Source: Pseudomonas sp. Irchel 3E20
GTDB taxonomy: Bacteria > Pseudomonadota > Gammaproteobacteria > Pseudomonadales > Pseudomonadaceae
DNA length: 64,000 nucleotides
Direction of reading: 5' to 3'
NCBI RefSeq assembly: GCF_900187645.1
Contig: NZ_FYEE01000004.1
Location: 1 to 64,000 of the forward strand
Shown: positions 33,412 through 44,370 of the stretch, piece by piece
How positions within the stretch are numbered: the first letter of the stretch is position 1
How the letters are laid out: the number at the start of each line of letters is the position of its first letter
The notes under the pieces: generated by a model
What the model saw: the letters and a program-made list of their open reading frames with translations, nothing else
The model's database searches: none
What the model was told of the DNA's origin: nothing
Made by a program: the position numbers and the translations under genes

Positions 33412-34143
33412 ATGACTGTCCTTATCCATGAACAACCGATCAGCGCCGAACTGCAACGCTTTATCGACCAGGTATTGGTGGACGCCGAGCAGGCGTTCAC
33501 CGTGTTTCGCGAGACCGGCACCCTCACCGCCAACGGCACCGTGGGCTTTATCGAGCGGGTGCCGGGCCAGGAGCTGCTGGTGTCGGTCAACTACGGCGGG
33601 CCGTGGCACTACCGCGAGCCGCTTGCCGCCACCGTCACCGATTTCAACGGCAAGGTGATCTTGGGCAAAGGCAAGGGTGGGCTGGGCCGCTACACCAAGC
33701 TGTTCCAGCAACACCCGGACGTGACCACCGTGTCCCACGTGCACTCGCCGTACCTCGGCGCCTGGGCCCAGACCCACCGCACCTTGCCGTTCCACTACGT
33801 GCCGGTGCAGCGCTACCAGTTGGCCCGTGAGCTGGCGGTGTACATCGACCGGCGCCAGCCCGAGGTGGACTTCATCCTCGACACCCTCGCCGCCAACCCC
33901 TTCAACTTGGCGATCCTGGAAGCCAACGGCGGCTCTACCGTATGGGGCAAGCAGGGCCTGCGCGCCACCGCTGAGTTCATCCTGCTGCTGGAGGAGGGCG
34001 CGCGCCTGCAACTGCTGGCCGACGCCCTCGGCGGCTCCCGCGCCTACGGCCCGGGCGTGCTGACCCAGCAATGGAAAATGAGCGGCCTCTACGAGCGCGC
34101 CAGCGAACTGGGCCTGGTGCCCGGGATTGATCGCAAGGCTTGA
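33412..34143 (+). CDS. Class II aldolase/adducin-family protein
   Basis: 243 aa. Zinc-binding HVHSPYLGAW and a later His/Glu-containing segment are typical of fuculose-phosphate-aldolase-like proteins; GGPWHYREPLAATVTDFNGK precedes them. Class II aldolases cleave or decarboxylate small hydroxy-acids. Here it may process the carbon skeleton left after desulfonation, but no substrate can be read from the sequence. Last gene of the plus-strand sulfur unit, followed by REP elements. Confidence 0.8.
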   Translation: MTVLIHEQPISAELQRFIDQVLVDAEQAFTVFRETGTLTANGTVGFIERVPGQELLVSVNYGGPWHYREPLAATVTDFNGKVILGKGKGGLGRYTKLFQQHPDVTTVSHVHSPYLGAWAQTHRTLPFHYVPVQRYQLARELAVYIDRRQPEVDFILDTLAANPFNLAILEANGGSTVWGKQGLRATAEFILLLEEGARLQLLADALGGSRAYGPGVLTQQWKMSGLYERASELGLVPGIDRKA

Positions 34144-34161
34144 AGTCTTCCCGTTTCCCCT

Positions 34162-34302
34162 TGTGGGAGCAGGCTGGCCCGCGATGGCGGTCTGGCAGTG
34201 GTCCATCGTTATCGCGGGCAGGGCCCGCTCCCACCGTTAAACGGTGGTGTGGGTGGGGTTTTCATTTTCCTCTGTGGCAGCGAGCCTGCTCGCGATGGCG
34301 GC
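34162..34302. repeat. REP cluster after the aldolase gene
   Basis: Units of the GTGGGAGC...CGCGATGGCGG type at about 34162-34190, 34206-34233 (inverted) and 34273-34302. A CCACCG/CGGTGG stem followed by TTTTCATTTT (34230-34270) could end transcription. Part of a composite repeat seen also near 26940 and 53990. Confidence 0.8.
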
Positions 34303-34361
34303 ACGCAGTGGCGGTGACGAATAGTCGAGATAAGACAGTTGCCCCCACAGTATTGGCAGAG

Positions 34362-36273
<1,912 letters not shown>

Positions 36274-36284
<11 letters not shown>

Positions 36285-37149
36285 GAACGGGCTCCGAGGG
36301 AATGGACAGCGGGATTATCACGAAAAACGTCGAACCGGCGCCGGGAACACTGTCCACCCCCACGCTGCCGCCGAGCAACGCCGCAAAACGCTTGCACAAT
36401 GACAGGCCCAGGCCGGTGCCGCGCAGTCTTTTTTGCAGGGGCGAGTCGATTTGCGAGAAATCCTCGAACAGGTTGCCATGCAGCTCGGGGGGGATGCCCA
36501 GGCCAGTGTCGCTGACCGCGAAGCGGATCTGCGTGGGGTTGAGCATGTGGGCCGAGACTCGCACCTCGCCTTGCAGGGTGAATTTCAGGGCGTTGGAGAT
36601 GAAATTGCGCAAAATCTGCGCCAGCTTCTTGTCGTCGGTGTAGAGCCTGGGCAGGCCCACCGGCTCCTCGAAGATGAGGTCCACGGCACTGGCGTTGACG
36701 ATGGGCCGGAACATGCCGCGCAGGGCCGCGAACAGGTCGAACATGTCGAACCAGGCCGGGGAAATGGTGATGCGCCCGGCCTCGATCTTCGCCAGGTCCA
36801 GCAAGTCGTCGACCATGTCGGTCAACTCCCGGGCCGAATGGCTGACGAACGCTACCTGCTTGTGTTGCTCGGCGCTTAGCGGGCCGTCGAGTTCGTCGGT
36901 GAGCAGGCTGGCGATGCTCAGGATCGAGCCCAGGGGCGTGCGGAACTCATGGCTCATGTACGACAAAAAACGGCTTTTGAGGTCCGAGGCCTGGCGCAGT
37001 TGCTCGGCCTGGGTGTCGAGCTCGGCGTACAACGCCAGCACGCCCTGGTTGGTGTCTTCCAGTTCGGCGCGCAGGGCATCGGCCTCCGCGCGCAACTGGC
37101 GCACCAGGGCGCTGTCGTCAGCGCCAGGCGGGGTAGGGCAATCAACCAT
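36274..37149 (-). CDS. Soluble sensor histidine kinase
   Basis: 291 aa. A coiled coil at about 12-58 leads directly to the H-box (FLSYMSHEFRTPL, His67) and an HATPase domain (N-box NFISNALKFT; DTGLGIPPEL; GTGLGLSLCKRFAALLGGS). No sensor or membrane domain. Its ATG lies eight bases inside the preceding phosphatase gene. Input presumably comes from the stressosome proteins encoded upstream, by analogy with Vibrio-type stressosome/two-component modules. Confidence 0.85.
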
Positions 37150-38158
37150 CACTGGCCTCCAATGCAATCACGAATACGGTGACGTCATCCCGGCCCCGGC
37201 AGTAGTCACGGTGCAGCAGGGCGGCGATAAGCGCCGGATGACGATGGACAAGGCCGGGGTAGTCCGCCAGGTTCCAGCGCGATTGCAGGCCATCGCTGTA
37301 GAGGATCAGCAATTGGCCATGCACTGGAGCGTAGTCGAACACCTGGGCGCGCCGGAACTGGCTGCCGACGATGCCGGGGTGGGACGGCAAGCCCTTGGAG
37401 CTGCCCGGGGCGATCAGGCAGGCGCCGATGTTGCCCACCCCGGTGAAGCTCAAACGATCGGCATGGGTGTCGAACTGGGCGAACGCCAGGGCGCCGCCAC
37501 GGGTGCCGTTCATCGCCAGGTGGATCTCGTTCATGAGTTGCGAGGGTTCGCTGAAGGGCTCCAGGGCAAAGGCCCGGGCGCCGGCCAGGGACGCCCGCTC
37601 GGCTTCGCTGCCGTGGCCCAGGCCATCGGCTACTAGCACGCTGAGGCGTGACGGCTCCAGCACCAGATGCCAGGCGTCGCCGCAGGCCGGGTCGTGGTGC
37701 AGCGAATGCTGGCTGACGCCGTAGCGCACATCCTTCGCTGCAACGCCACGCGGGTACAGGCGTGCCAGCACCACGGCGCCACGGCTGTCCACGTACACGT
37801 CGAACACCTCGGCCAACCGCGAGATCGCCCCCAAGCCAATACCCTGGGTGCCGCCGGTGGAGTAACCGTCCACCAGGCAACTGTCGAGGTCAAAGCCCTG
37901 GCCTCGGTCGATGGCGATGATTTCGATGCCGCTGGCACCAGCCCCCGGCAGTTCGCGCAGGTGCAACTCGCCGCGCACAGCGTGCTTGAGCAGGTTGCTG
38001 GCCAGCTCGGTGACCACCAGGGCCACGCGCCCAGCGTCAGTGTCGTTGAACCCATAGCCTTCGGCTTGGCGCTGCGCGGTGCGGCGGGCGTGGCCGATCT
38101 GGCTGGGGTCTTCAATGGGTAGCACATGGGTGATGGCGCTGGGGATATTCAGACCCAT
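37142..38158 (-). CDS. RsbT-like ATPase fused to a SpoIIE/PP2C phosphatase (RsbX/RsbU-like)
   Basis: 338 aa from ATG 38158. N-terminal GHKL ATPase of anti-sigma/RsbT type (about 10-135: VVTELASNLLKHA N-box, DRGQGFD, GTQGIGLGAISRL). C-terminal PP2C/SpoIIE domain (about 150-335) with metal-binding Asp residues (VLVADGLGHGSEAE; ILYSDGLQSRW; GRDDVTVFVIA). A phosphatase of this class resets phosphorylated RsbS/RsbR. It overlaps rsbT by ten bases. Confidence 0.85.
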   Translation of the reverse strand: MGLNIPSAITHVLPIEDPSQIGHARRTAQRQAEGYGFNDTDAGRVALVVTELASNLLKHAVRGELHLRELPGAGASGIEIIAIDRGQGFDLDSCLVDGYSTGGTQGIGLGAISRLAEVFDVYVDSRGAVVLARLYPRGVAAKDVRYGVSQHSLHHDPACGDAWHLVLEPSRLSVLVADGLGHGSEAERASLAGARAFALEPFSEPSQLMNEIHLAMNGTRGGALAFAQFDTHADRLSFTGVGNIGACLIAPGSSKGLPSHPGIVGSQFRRAQVFDYAPVHGQLLILYSDGLQSRWNLADYPGLVHRHPALIAALLHRDYCRGRDDVTVFVIALEASDG

Positions 38159-38553
38159 CGTGTGATCGCCACGCGGGTGCCCTGGCCAGGCGCGGTGTCG
38201 AGCTCGAACTCGTCCACCAGGCGCCGGGCGCCCGTCAGGCCCAGGCCCAGACCGCTGCCGGAGGTCCAGCCGTCGGTCAGCGCCAGTTTGAGGTCGGCAA
38301 TGCCGGGGCCTTCGTCGCGAAACAACAGGCGCAGGCCGGTGCGCGCCGGCTCTTCGATGATCTGCCAATCCATATGGCCGCCACCGCCGTACACCATGGT
38401 GTTGCGCGCCAGTTCACTGACGGCGGTGACCAGTTTGGTCAGGTCGATCAGGCGCATGCCGCATTGCTGGGACAGCTTGCGCGCCAATTGCCGGGCCAGG
38501 ACCACGTCCTGTTCGATCTGGATCGGATGAGTGCCACTGCTGGGCAGGGTCAT
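38149..38553 (-). CDS. rsbT: RsbT serine/threonine kinase of a stressosome
   Basis: 134 aa. GHKL kinase with N-box VSELARNTMVYGGGG, DEGPGIADL and GSGLGLGLTGARRLVDEF. RsbT phosphorylates RsbS and RsbR on stress and is then released to act on a downstream partner. The overlap with rsbS is ATGA type. In Bacillus the released RsbT turns on RsbU; here the fused phosphatase or the kinases are the likely partners. Confidence 0.92.
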   Translation of the reverse strand: MTLPSSGTHPIQIEQDVVLARQLARKLSQQCGMRLIDLTKLVTAVSELARNTMVYGGGGHMDWQIIEEPARTGLRLLFRDEGPGIADLKLALTDGWTSGSGLGLGLTGARRLVDEFELDTAPGQGTRVAITRWV

Positions 38554-38912
38554 GATTGCGCCAACCGTTCGTTGAGCAACTTCATACCGCGCTCGACATT
38601 CAGCGCCGTGCTTACGCCGGGCAGGGTCAGGCCCAGTTCCACCAGGGTGATGGCCACGGCCGGCTGCATGCCCACCAGCACGGTTTGCGCGTCCATGATC
38701 CGCGAAAGCCCGGAAATGGTGCCGATCATGCGCCCGATGAACGAGTCCACCATGTCCAGGGCGGAGATATCGATCAGTACGCCTCGGGCGCAGGTGCGGT
38801 TGATGCGTTCGGACAAGTCGTCCTGCAGGGTCAGGGCCAGTTGGTCGTGCATATCGACCTGGATGGTCACGAGCAGCAGCTCGCCCATCTGCAAAATGGG
38901 GATGCGCTCCAT
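38550..38912 (-). CDS. rsbS: RsbS, STAS-domain stressosome scaffold
   Basis: 120 aa, a single STAS domain (GELLLVTIQVDMHDQLALTL; VLIDISALDMVDSFIGRMIG). Ser57 in DMVDSFIG is the position phosphorylated by RsbT in the family. It packs with RsbR into the large stressosome particle. Two bases separate it from rsbR. Confidence 0.93.
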   Translation of the reverse strand: MERIPILQMGELLLVTIQVDMHDQLALTLQDDLSERINRTCARGVLIDISALDMVDSFIGRMIGTISGLSRIMDAQTVLVGMQPAVAITLVELGLTLPGVSTALNVERGMKLLNERLAQS

Positions 38913-38914
38913 GC

Positions 38915-39766
38915 TTACACCGCCTTGCTCACGCTGACGCCCAGGCGTTTAAGGGCCAGCGCCAGGGCATCGGCCAGGTTGGCTTTGGTCACTACGCCTT
39001 GCAGGTCCAGGCCCAGGTGCACGATGGTCTGGGCGATTTGCGGGCGCACGCCGCTGATGATGCAGTCGGCACCCATCAGGCGGATGGCGGTGACGGTCTT
39101 GAGCAGATGCTGGGCCACCAGGGTGTCCACGGTGGGCACGCCGGTGATGTCGATGATGGCGATTTCCGAGCCGGTATCAACGATGCGTTGCAGCAAGGAT
39201 TCCATCACCACTTGGGTGCGCTGCGAGTCGAGCGTGCCGATCATCGGCAGGGCCAGCACGCCGTCCCACAGCTTGACCACGGGGGTGGACAGCTCCAGCA
39301 GTTCTTCCTGCTGGCGCTGGATCACCGCCTCGCGGGACTTCTGGAAGGTGGCGATGGTGTGCATGCCCAGGGTGTCGAGCAACTCGGAGACTTCCCACAG
39401 TTGCTCGGCCAGCAGGGCAGGTTCCTCGTTGTATTCGCGTTGCAGCAGGGCGAACAGCGGGCCCTTGAGGGCAAAGATGAAGTTGGCGGTTTGCCGCGAG
39501 TCCTGGCCCGCGAGGGCGCGGCTGTGGGAGAGCTTTTCCAGGAACTGGCGGGTTTGCGCCCAATTCTCAGTGGCAACGCTTTGCCCGTTACCGCCGTCGA
39601 GCGCGGCGACGATCAGGCCGAGAAAACTGCTGGCCTGGTGCTGCAAATCTTCTTCCTTGAGGTTGCGCGACCCGCCGGAGGCTTGGAGGCTGGCGACCCA
39701 TTGGGTGAGCAGTGCTTGCTGATTCTGTTGAAGGGCCTGGAGGGTACGTGCTTGCAGTGTTGCCAT
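38915..39766 (-). CDS. rsbR: RsbR, stressosome sensor subunit
   Basis: 283 aa from ATG 39766 with AGGAG upstream. The N-terminal helical RsbR domain (about 1-150; LTQWVASLQASGGSRN) shows no haem or flavin signature. The C-terminal STAS domain (about 160-275) has the conserved phospho-Thr region (IIDITGVPTVDTLVAQHLL, likely Thr215) and GVRPQIAQTIVHLGL (Thr247). First gene of the six-gene operon running down to 34362. Confidence 0.92.
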   Translation of the reverse strand: MATLQARTLQALQQNQQALLTQWVASLQASGGSRNLKEEDLQHQASSFLGLIVAALDGGNGQSVATENWAQTRQFLEKLSHSRALAGQDSRQTANFIFALKGPLFALLQREYNEEPALLAEQLWEVSELLDTLGMHTIATFQKSREAVIQRQQEELLELSTPVVKLWDGVLALPMIGTLDSQRTQVVMESLLQRIVDTGSEIAIIDITGVPTVDTLVAQHLLKTVTAIRLMGADCIISGVRPQIAQTIVHLGLDLQGVVTKANLADALALALKRLGVSVSKAV

Positions 39767-40277
39767 GGGAGTGGCTCCTGAACGATTCGTGGGTAAATGA
39801 CAACAAATAGAGATGAACGAATGACTGACCTGCGGCAATGGGTTTGGTTTTGCCCCGCTGCGGGTCCAATAGCGTTTTGTGACCGACGTCACGTTTGCCG
39901 CGTATTGGCAAAGTAATGGCGCCGCGCTGAGCATAGAACACCCTGTGCCGGGCCAGCGACGATGACAGCGAGCGCGCCCACGCCCGCGTGGGTTGATGGC
40001 TTCGACGGACGGGCGCTGGCGGAGTTCAGCAAAAACTGCACCGGCGCCAAAAAAAACCTGCGCCCCTGTTTATAGCCAGCCGGCGTGCCCGCGCCCGGTC
40101 GTGCAGCGGCCGTCAATCGCGGTATGTGGACGAACCTTAAGGGCGGTTTTGCCACCCAGCGCGGGCGAGCCCGCTTGCGACAGACAGAGGGGGACCTGTT
40201 ATGGCTTGTAATAAATTGCGCGTATGAATTTGTCCGAAGTGTTGTAGGGTTTCTCCCCCAATTTTCTTCAGGTTTTT
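39767..40277. other. Intergenic region upstream of rsbR and terC, with one REP
   Basis: Divergent spacer of about 500 bases. It must hold the promoter of the stressosome operon (about 39780-39960). A REP-type arm (GCGCGGGCGAGCCCGCTTGCGAC, 40159-40181) faces a degenerate partner near 40081-40096. No yybP-ykoY manganese riboswitch was recognised ahead of terC. No other gene seen. Confidence 0.5.
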
Positions 40278-40451
40278 ATGAGTACGTTACTGGAGCCTCC
40301 CAGTCCCCTGTTTCATCTGACACCCCGCCGCTTGTCCGCGATGACCACCCTGGCCATCGATTCTGCCGTACCCGCCAAGCCCCTGTTGCCGACTGTCCTT
40401 TGCCTGCGCGATGCCTATGCCCGTGCCCGGGCGTTGCGGGGGGTTGAGTAA
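40278..40451 (+). CDS. Possible 57-residue leader protein upstream of terC
   Basis: Starts ATG AGT ACG TTA, ends TAA three bases before the terC-like ATG. Product begins [18 protein letters not shown] and contains [20 protein letters not shown]; basic, without membrane segment. The ribosome-binding site is weak (CAGG). The tight junction would allow translational coupling. Conservation would have to be tested; it may be chance. Confidence 0.35.
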   Translation: MSTLLEPPSPLFHLTPRRLSAMTTLAIDSAVPAKPLLPTVLCLRDAYARARALRGVE

Positions 40452-40453
40452 TC

Positions 40454-42016
40454 ATGGAATGGATTGCCGACCCCACGGCCTGGCTGGGCCTGGCCACCTT
40501 GATTGTGCTGGAGCTGGTGCTGGGCATCGATAACTTGGTGTTTATCGCCATCCTGGCCGACAAACTGCCGCCGGCGCAGCGTGACCGCGCGCGGGTGATC
40601 GGCCTGTCCCTGGCGTTGCTGATGCGCCTGGGCCTGCTGGCCAGTATTTCCTGGATGGTGACCCTCACCGCGCCGCTGTTCGAGGTGTTTGACAAGAGCT
40701 TCTCGGGCCGCGACCTGATTATGTTGTTCGGCGGTGTGTTCCTGTTGTTCAAGGCCACCATGGAACTGCACGAACGCCTCGAAGGCCATGTCGCCGAGCG
40801 CACCGCCAACGGTACTTACGCGCGGTTCTGGCCCATCGTCGCGCAGATCGTGGTGCTGGACGCGGTGTTCTCCCTGGATGCGGTGATTACCGCCGTGGGC
40901 ATGGTCGAGCACTTGGCGATCATGATGATCGCAGTGATCGTCTCCATCGGCCTGATGATCGTGGCCAGCAAGCCGCTGACCCGCTTCGTCAACAGCCACC
41001 CCACCGTCATCATGCTGTGCCTGGGCTTTTTGATGATGATCGGCTTCAGCCTGACGGCCGAAGGCCTGGGCTTCCACATTCCCAAGGGCTATTTGTACGC
41101 GGCCATCGGGTTCTCGATCCTGATCGAGGTGTTCAACCAGATCGCCCGCGCGCGGCGCAAGAAAAGCCTGCAAGGCGTGCGCCCCTTGCGTGAGCGCACT
41201 GCCCACGCGGTAATGCGCCTGCTGGGTGGGCGCACCCTGGGCGCCGACGAAGTGGGCGAGGAAATCGCCGACATGCTTGAAGGCGAGGCCAGCGCGCAGG
41301 TGTTCGACCGCCGCGAACGCATCATGATTAGCGGCGTGCTGCAACTGGCCGAGCGGCCCATTCGCACGGTGATGACACCCCGGGCGCAGATCGACCCTAT
41401 CGACCTCGCCGACAGCCCCCAGGCCATTGCGGCGAAACTGATGCACTCGTCCTACTCGCGCCTGCCGTTGATTCGTGACGGCCGGGTGGACGAGCCCCTG
41501 GGCTTCGTGCACAAGAAGGAGCTGCTCAAGGAGCTGTTGGCCGGCAACCAGCCGGACCTGGCGACCATGGCACGCCAGACCATCAACCTGCTCGACAGCT
41601 TCACTATCCTCAATGCCCTGGAGCAAATGCGCAAAGCCTCGACCCACATCGCGTTCGTGGTCAACGAGTTCGGCGACTTCATCGGCCTGCTGACGATGAC
41701 CGACATCCTCGAGTCCATCGCCGGCGAGCTGCCGGATTCCTGCGAGATCGAAGGACCGAACATCGAGGCCACTGCCGAGGGTTTTGTGGTCAACGGCGCC
41801 CTTAACCTGAGCCTGGTGCGTGAGCAGATCGGCTTCCAGGCCCAGGCCAGCGCGGACTACCAGACCCTCGCCGGCCTGGTGATGAGCCTGCTCGATCGCT
41901 TGCCGCTGATCGGCGACCGTCTGCACTGGCAGGGCTGGAGCCTGACGGTGGTGGAAGTCAAGGAACGGCGGGTGACCCGGGTGCTGATGCGCCAGGACGC
42001 GGAGACGGCGCAGTAA
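40454..42016 (+). CDS. TerC-family membrane protein with CBS pair and CorC domain
   Basis: 520 aa. TerC/YoaE membrane domain at about 1-240 with roughly seven helices ([20 protein letters not shown] and [20 protein letters not shown] carry the conserved Asp pairs). CBS pair about 295-420 ([18 protein letters not shown]), then a CorC/HlyC-type domain about 430-510. This YoaE/YegH architecture is linked to metal (manganese or calcium) export, possibly loading secreted proteins. Adjacent genes give no extra clue. Confidence 0.88.
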   Translation: MEWIADPTAWLGLATLIVLELVLGIDNLVFIAILADKLPPAQRDRARVIGLSLALLMRLGLLASISWMVTLTAPLFEVFDKSFSGRDLIMLFGGVFLLFKATMELHERLEGHVAERTANGTYARFWPIVAQIVVLDAVFSLDAVITAVGMVEHLAIMMIAVIVSIGLMIVASKPLTRFVNSHPTVIMLCLGFLMMIGFSLTAEGLGFHIPKGYLYAAIGFSILIEVFNQIARARRKKSLQGVRPLRERTAHAVMRLLGGRTLGADEVGEEIADMLEGEASAQVFDRRERIMISGVLQLAERPIRTVMTPRAQIDPIDLADSPQAIAAKLMHSSYSRLPLIRDGRVDEPLGFVHKKELLKELLAGNQPDLATMARQTINLLDSFTILNALEQMRKASTHIAFVVNEFGDFIGLLTMTDILESIAGELPDSCEIEGPNIEATAEGFVVNGALNLSLVREQIGFQAQASADYQTLAGLVMSLLDRLPLIGDRLHWQGWSLTVVEVKERRVTRVLMRQDAETAQ

Positions 42017-42078
42017 CCGGTGCGCGCCGGGGGTGATACCCTGGCGCGCTTCCCCGTATCGCCCCAAGAGGAGCCCCC

Positions 42079-42537
42079 ATGCGCGAACGCCCCGCCGCCC
42101 GTTTGCTGGTCATCAGCCCCGCCCGCGAAGTGCTGTTGTTTCGTTTCGTACACAAGGACGGCGCGCTGGCCGGCAAGGACTACTGGGCGACCCCCGGTGG
42201 CGGCGTCGAGCCGGGGGAAAGCTTCGAGGCCGCGGCCATTCGGGAATTGCGCGAAGAAACCGGCATGGTCATCGACAGCGTCAACGCCTCTGTCGCCCAG
42301 CGCACCTTTGAACTGATGCTGCCCGACGGCGAAACCGTGCTGGCCATCGAGCGTTTTTATCTGGTTCATGTGCATGACACCCAGGTATCTCGGGCCCAGT
42401 GGACGGCTGAAGAGGTGCAGGTGATGGCTGACCACCGCTGGTGGTCAGCCGCCGCACTGCGCCAGACCACCGACCTGGTGTGGCCCGCCGGGCTGGCGGA
42501 CCTGCTCCAGGCGCTGGGGGCGTTCGAACCGGCGTGA
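42079..42537 (+). CDS. NUDIX hydrolase
   Basis: 152 aa. A complete Nudix box spans about residues 36-58: GGGVEPGESFEAA followed by RELREETGMV. Short N-terminal strand (ARLLVISPAREVLLFRFV) and a C-terminal helix. It hydrolyses a nucleoside-diphosphate-linked compound; substrate unknown. 62 bases after the TerC gene, with GAGGAG before the ATG. Confidence 0.9.
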   Translation: MRERPAARLLVISPAREVLLFRFVHKDGALAGKDYWATPGGGVEPGESFEAAAIRELREETGMVIDSVNASVAQRTFELMLPDGETVLAIERFYLVHVHDTQVSRAQWTAEEVQVMADHRWWSAAALRQTTDLVWPAGLADLLQALGAFEPA

Positions 42538-42577
42538 CGCGCCCCCCAAAGCCGGATCGTCAGCCGTGCCGGGTGAC

Positions 42578-43606
42578 CTACCAATCACTCCTGCGCGGCA
42601 CCGGCCCGGCCTGTGAGGGAAATAGCGGCAGCACCTCTTCGGCCAGTTCCTGCACCACCTCGGCGGCGGGGCGGGTGCAGAACTGGATGCCCAGGGCGGC
42701 ATGGTTGACCCCTTCGCGCTGCCATTGGCTCAACAATTCGATCAAGCCCTTGCGCCCGGTGCGCAGCACATAGCCGCCTTGCAGCGGGGTGCGCGGATGG
42801 TCGGGGTCGGCCACAAGGTCGAGCCATTCATTGGTGACGTGGGGGCGGAAGCCGCCATCGCTGATCGCGCTGCGCCATTGCGCGATTTTCTGCCCCAGGC
42901 GCCGTGGCCCGTCGCTGTTGTGGGTGGCCTCGGGGAAGGTCAGCCAGCCGTCGGCGTGTTCGGCAATCCACTGCGGCGTCTGTCGGCTGGTGCCCGTCAC
43001 CAACAGCGGGATCGAGCCGCTCACCGGTTTCGGCAGCAGTTCGGCGTCGCTGATACTGCCCAACGGGCTGTGCAGTGCGCGCCGCCCGGTTTGCAGCAAT
43101 TGCCGAAAGTCGCTCACCGCCTGGGCAAAGCGTTCGCCGCGCTGGCTGTGCTCTAGACCATAGGCGGGAAACTCCCCGGGCCGGTCTCCCGACGCGATGC
43201 CCATCACCAGCCGCCCGCCCGAGAGTTGATCGACGCTGGCCGCGGCCTTGGCCAGGTCGATGGGGTGGCGCAGGCTGAAAATCGCACTGCCGGTGGCCAG
43301 GGCGATGCGTTCGGTGTGGGCGGCGAGGAAGGCCAGGTAGGTGAAGGGGGCGAACACTTGGCCGGCGTCGCCGAACGTGGGGTCGTACAGCGGCACGTCA
43401 CGCACCCAGACGCCGGCAAAGCCCTGGCGGTCGATTTCGCGCACCAGCCGCGCCTGGCCGCGCAGCACCTCGCTGTCGCCCTGGTAAAAGCGCAGCGGCA
43501 GGAAAACCCCCAGGGTCAGGTGCCCGGGGGCGAACATGCGCCGGTAGCCAGGATGCTGGGCAAAGGCTTGGCAAGAGGCACCGCACAGGCGGGTAGGAAG
43601 GGTCAT
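42578..43606 (-). CDS. LLM-class oxidoreductase (TIGR03571-like)
   Basis: 342 aa from ATG 43606. Bacterial-luciferase-like barrel: FLPLRFYQGDSEVLRGQARL, GFAGVWVRDVPLYDP, then AKAAASVDQLSGGRLVMGIA and GDRPGEFPAYGLE. It probably uses a flavin to oxidise a small organic substrate. Two bases separate it from the upstream GST gene, so both form an operon that may be controlled by the divergent LysR gene. Confidence 0.85.
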   Translation of the reverse strand: MTLPTRLCGASCQAFAQHPGYRRMFAPGHLTLGVFLPLRFYQGDSEVLRGQARLVREIDRQGFAGVWVRDVPLYDPTFGDAGQVFAPFTYLAFLAAHTERIALATGSAIFSLRHPIDLAKAAASVDQLSGGRLVMGIASGDRPGEFPAYGLEHSQRGERFAQAVSDFRQLLQTGRRALHSPLGSISDAELLPKPVSGSIPLLVTGTSRQTPQWIAEHADGWLTFPEATHNSDGPRRLGQKIAQWRSAISDGGFRPHVTNEWLDLVADPDHPRTPLQGGYVLRTGRKGLIELLSQWQREGVNHAALGIQFCTRPAAEVVQELAEEVLPLFPSQAGPVPRRSDW

Positions 43607-43608
43607 GG

Positions 43609-44232
43609 TCAGGCTCCTGTGGCCGGTGCGGGTAGGCTCAGGCCGGTTTGTACGGCGGGGCGGGCGGCCACACGCTGGTGCCACGCGCTGAGGTGGGCGA
43701 AGGCGCTGAAGTCAAAACCGACCAACTGGGCGATGTGGCTCCAGCCGAAGTGGGCGATGTCGGCGATGGAGTACTCGGTGCCGGCCAGGTACGGCTGTTG
43801 GGCCAGGCGCGTGTCGAGGGTGGCGAAGGCTTCTTCGCTCAAACGGGTAAAGCGCTGGACCTGAACCGGGTCTGGCGGGTTGGCGAACACTTGGGCATGC
43901 ACCCGTTGCCCCAGCAGCGGCCCGACGCTGGCCGCGTGGAACACCAGCCACTGGATCGCCTGCCAGCGCGCCGTGGGCTCGTTGGGTAGCAGGCGCCCGG
44001 TTTGGTCGGCGAGGTAAAGAAGGATGGCGGCGGACTCGAACAGCGTGATGCCGGTGCTGTCGTCCACCAGCACCGGGATGCGGCCGTGGGGGTTGAGGCG
44101 CAAGAAATCGGGGTGGCGGTGTTCGCCGCGGTCGATCTGCACGTGGTGCAAGCGGTAGTCCAGGCCCAGTTCCGCCAGGGCGATGGTGGTTTTGAAGCCG
44201 TTGGGTGAACTGTCGGTGTAGAGGTGGAGCAT
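43609..44232 (-). CDS. Glutathione S-transferase
   Basis: 207 aa. Thioredoxin-like N-domain (LYTDSSPNGFKTTIALAELG; the early Ser of SSPNG fits the catalytic hydroxyl region; NPHGRIPVLVDD holds the cis-Pro; FESAAILLYLAD), then an all-helical C-domain (YSIADIAHFGW). Resembles YfcG/YghU-type proteins. Co-transcribed with the LLM oxidoreductase, which suggests detoxification or reductive cleavage. Confidence 0.9.
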   Translation of the reverse strand: MLHLYTDSSPNGFKTTIALAELGLDYRLHHVQIDRGEHRHPDFLRLNPHGRIPVLVDDSTGITLFESAAILLYLADQTGRLLPNEPTARWQAIQWLVFHAASVGPLLGQRVHAQVFANPPDPVQVQRFTRLSEEAFATLDTRLAQQPYLAGTEYSIADIAHFGWSHIAQLVGFDFSAFAHLSAWHQRVAARPAVQTGLSLPAPATGA

Positions 44233-44274
44233 GGGGCGTCATCCTGTCAGTGCTTGGCTGGTGTAGTTTTTCTA

Positions 44275-44296
44275 AAGCGGCTAAGGTGGGCCGCTT
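44275..44296. promoter_or_regulatory. Dyad between GST and LysR genes
   Basis: AAGCGGC-N8-GCCGCTT, a perfect 7-bp dyad in the 138-base divergent gap. A likely binding site for the adjacent LysR-type protein. Confidence 0.5.
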
Positions 44297-44370
44297 CTCG
44301 ATATTGGCTATCTGCACCGCCTAGCGGAAACGATGATTTTTCACCCCTGAGTTAAGGAAAACTAAAGCCT

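Noticed and set aside
40190..40453. yybP-ykoY (manganese) riboswitch ahead of terC
   Set aside because: Such elements often precede TerC genes, but the conserved loops were not found.
40415..42067. 550-codon minus-strand frame opposite the terC gene
   Set aside because: Repetitive His/Gln-rich sequence, an antisense shadow of TerC-CBS-CorC.
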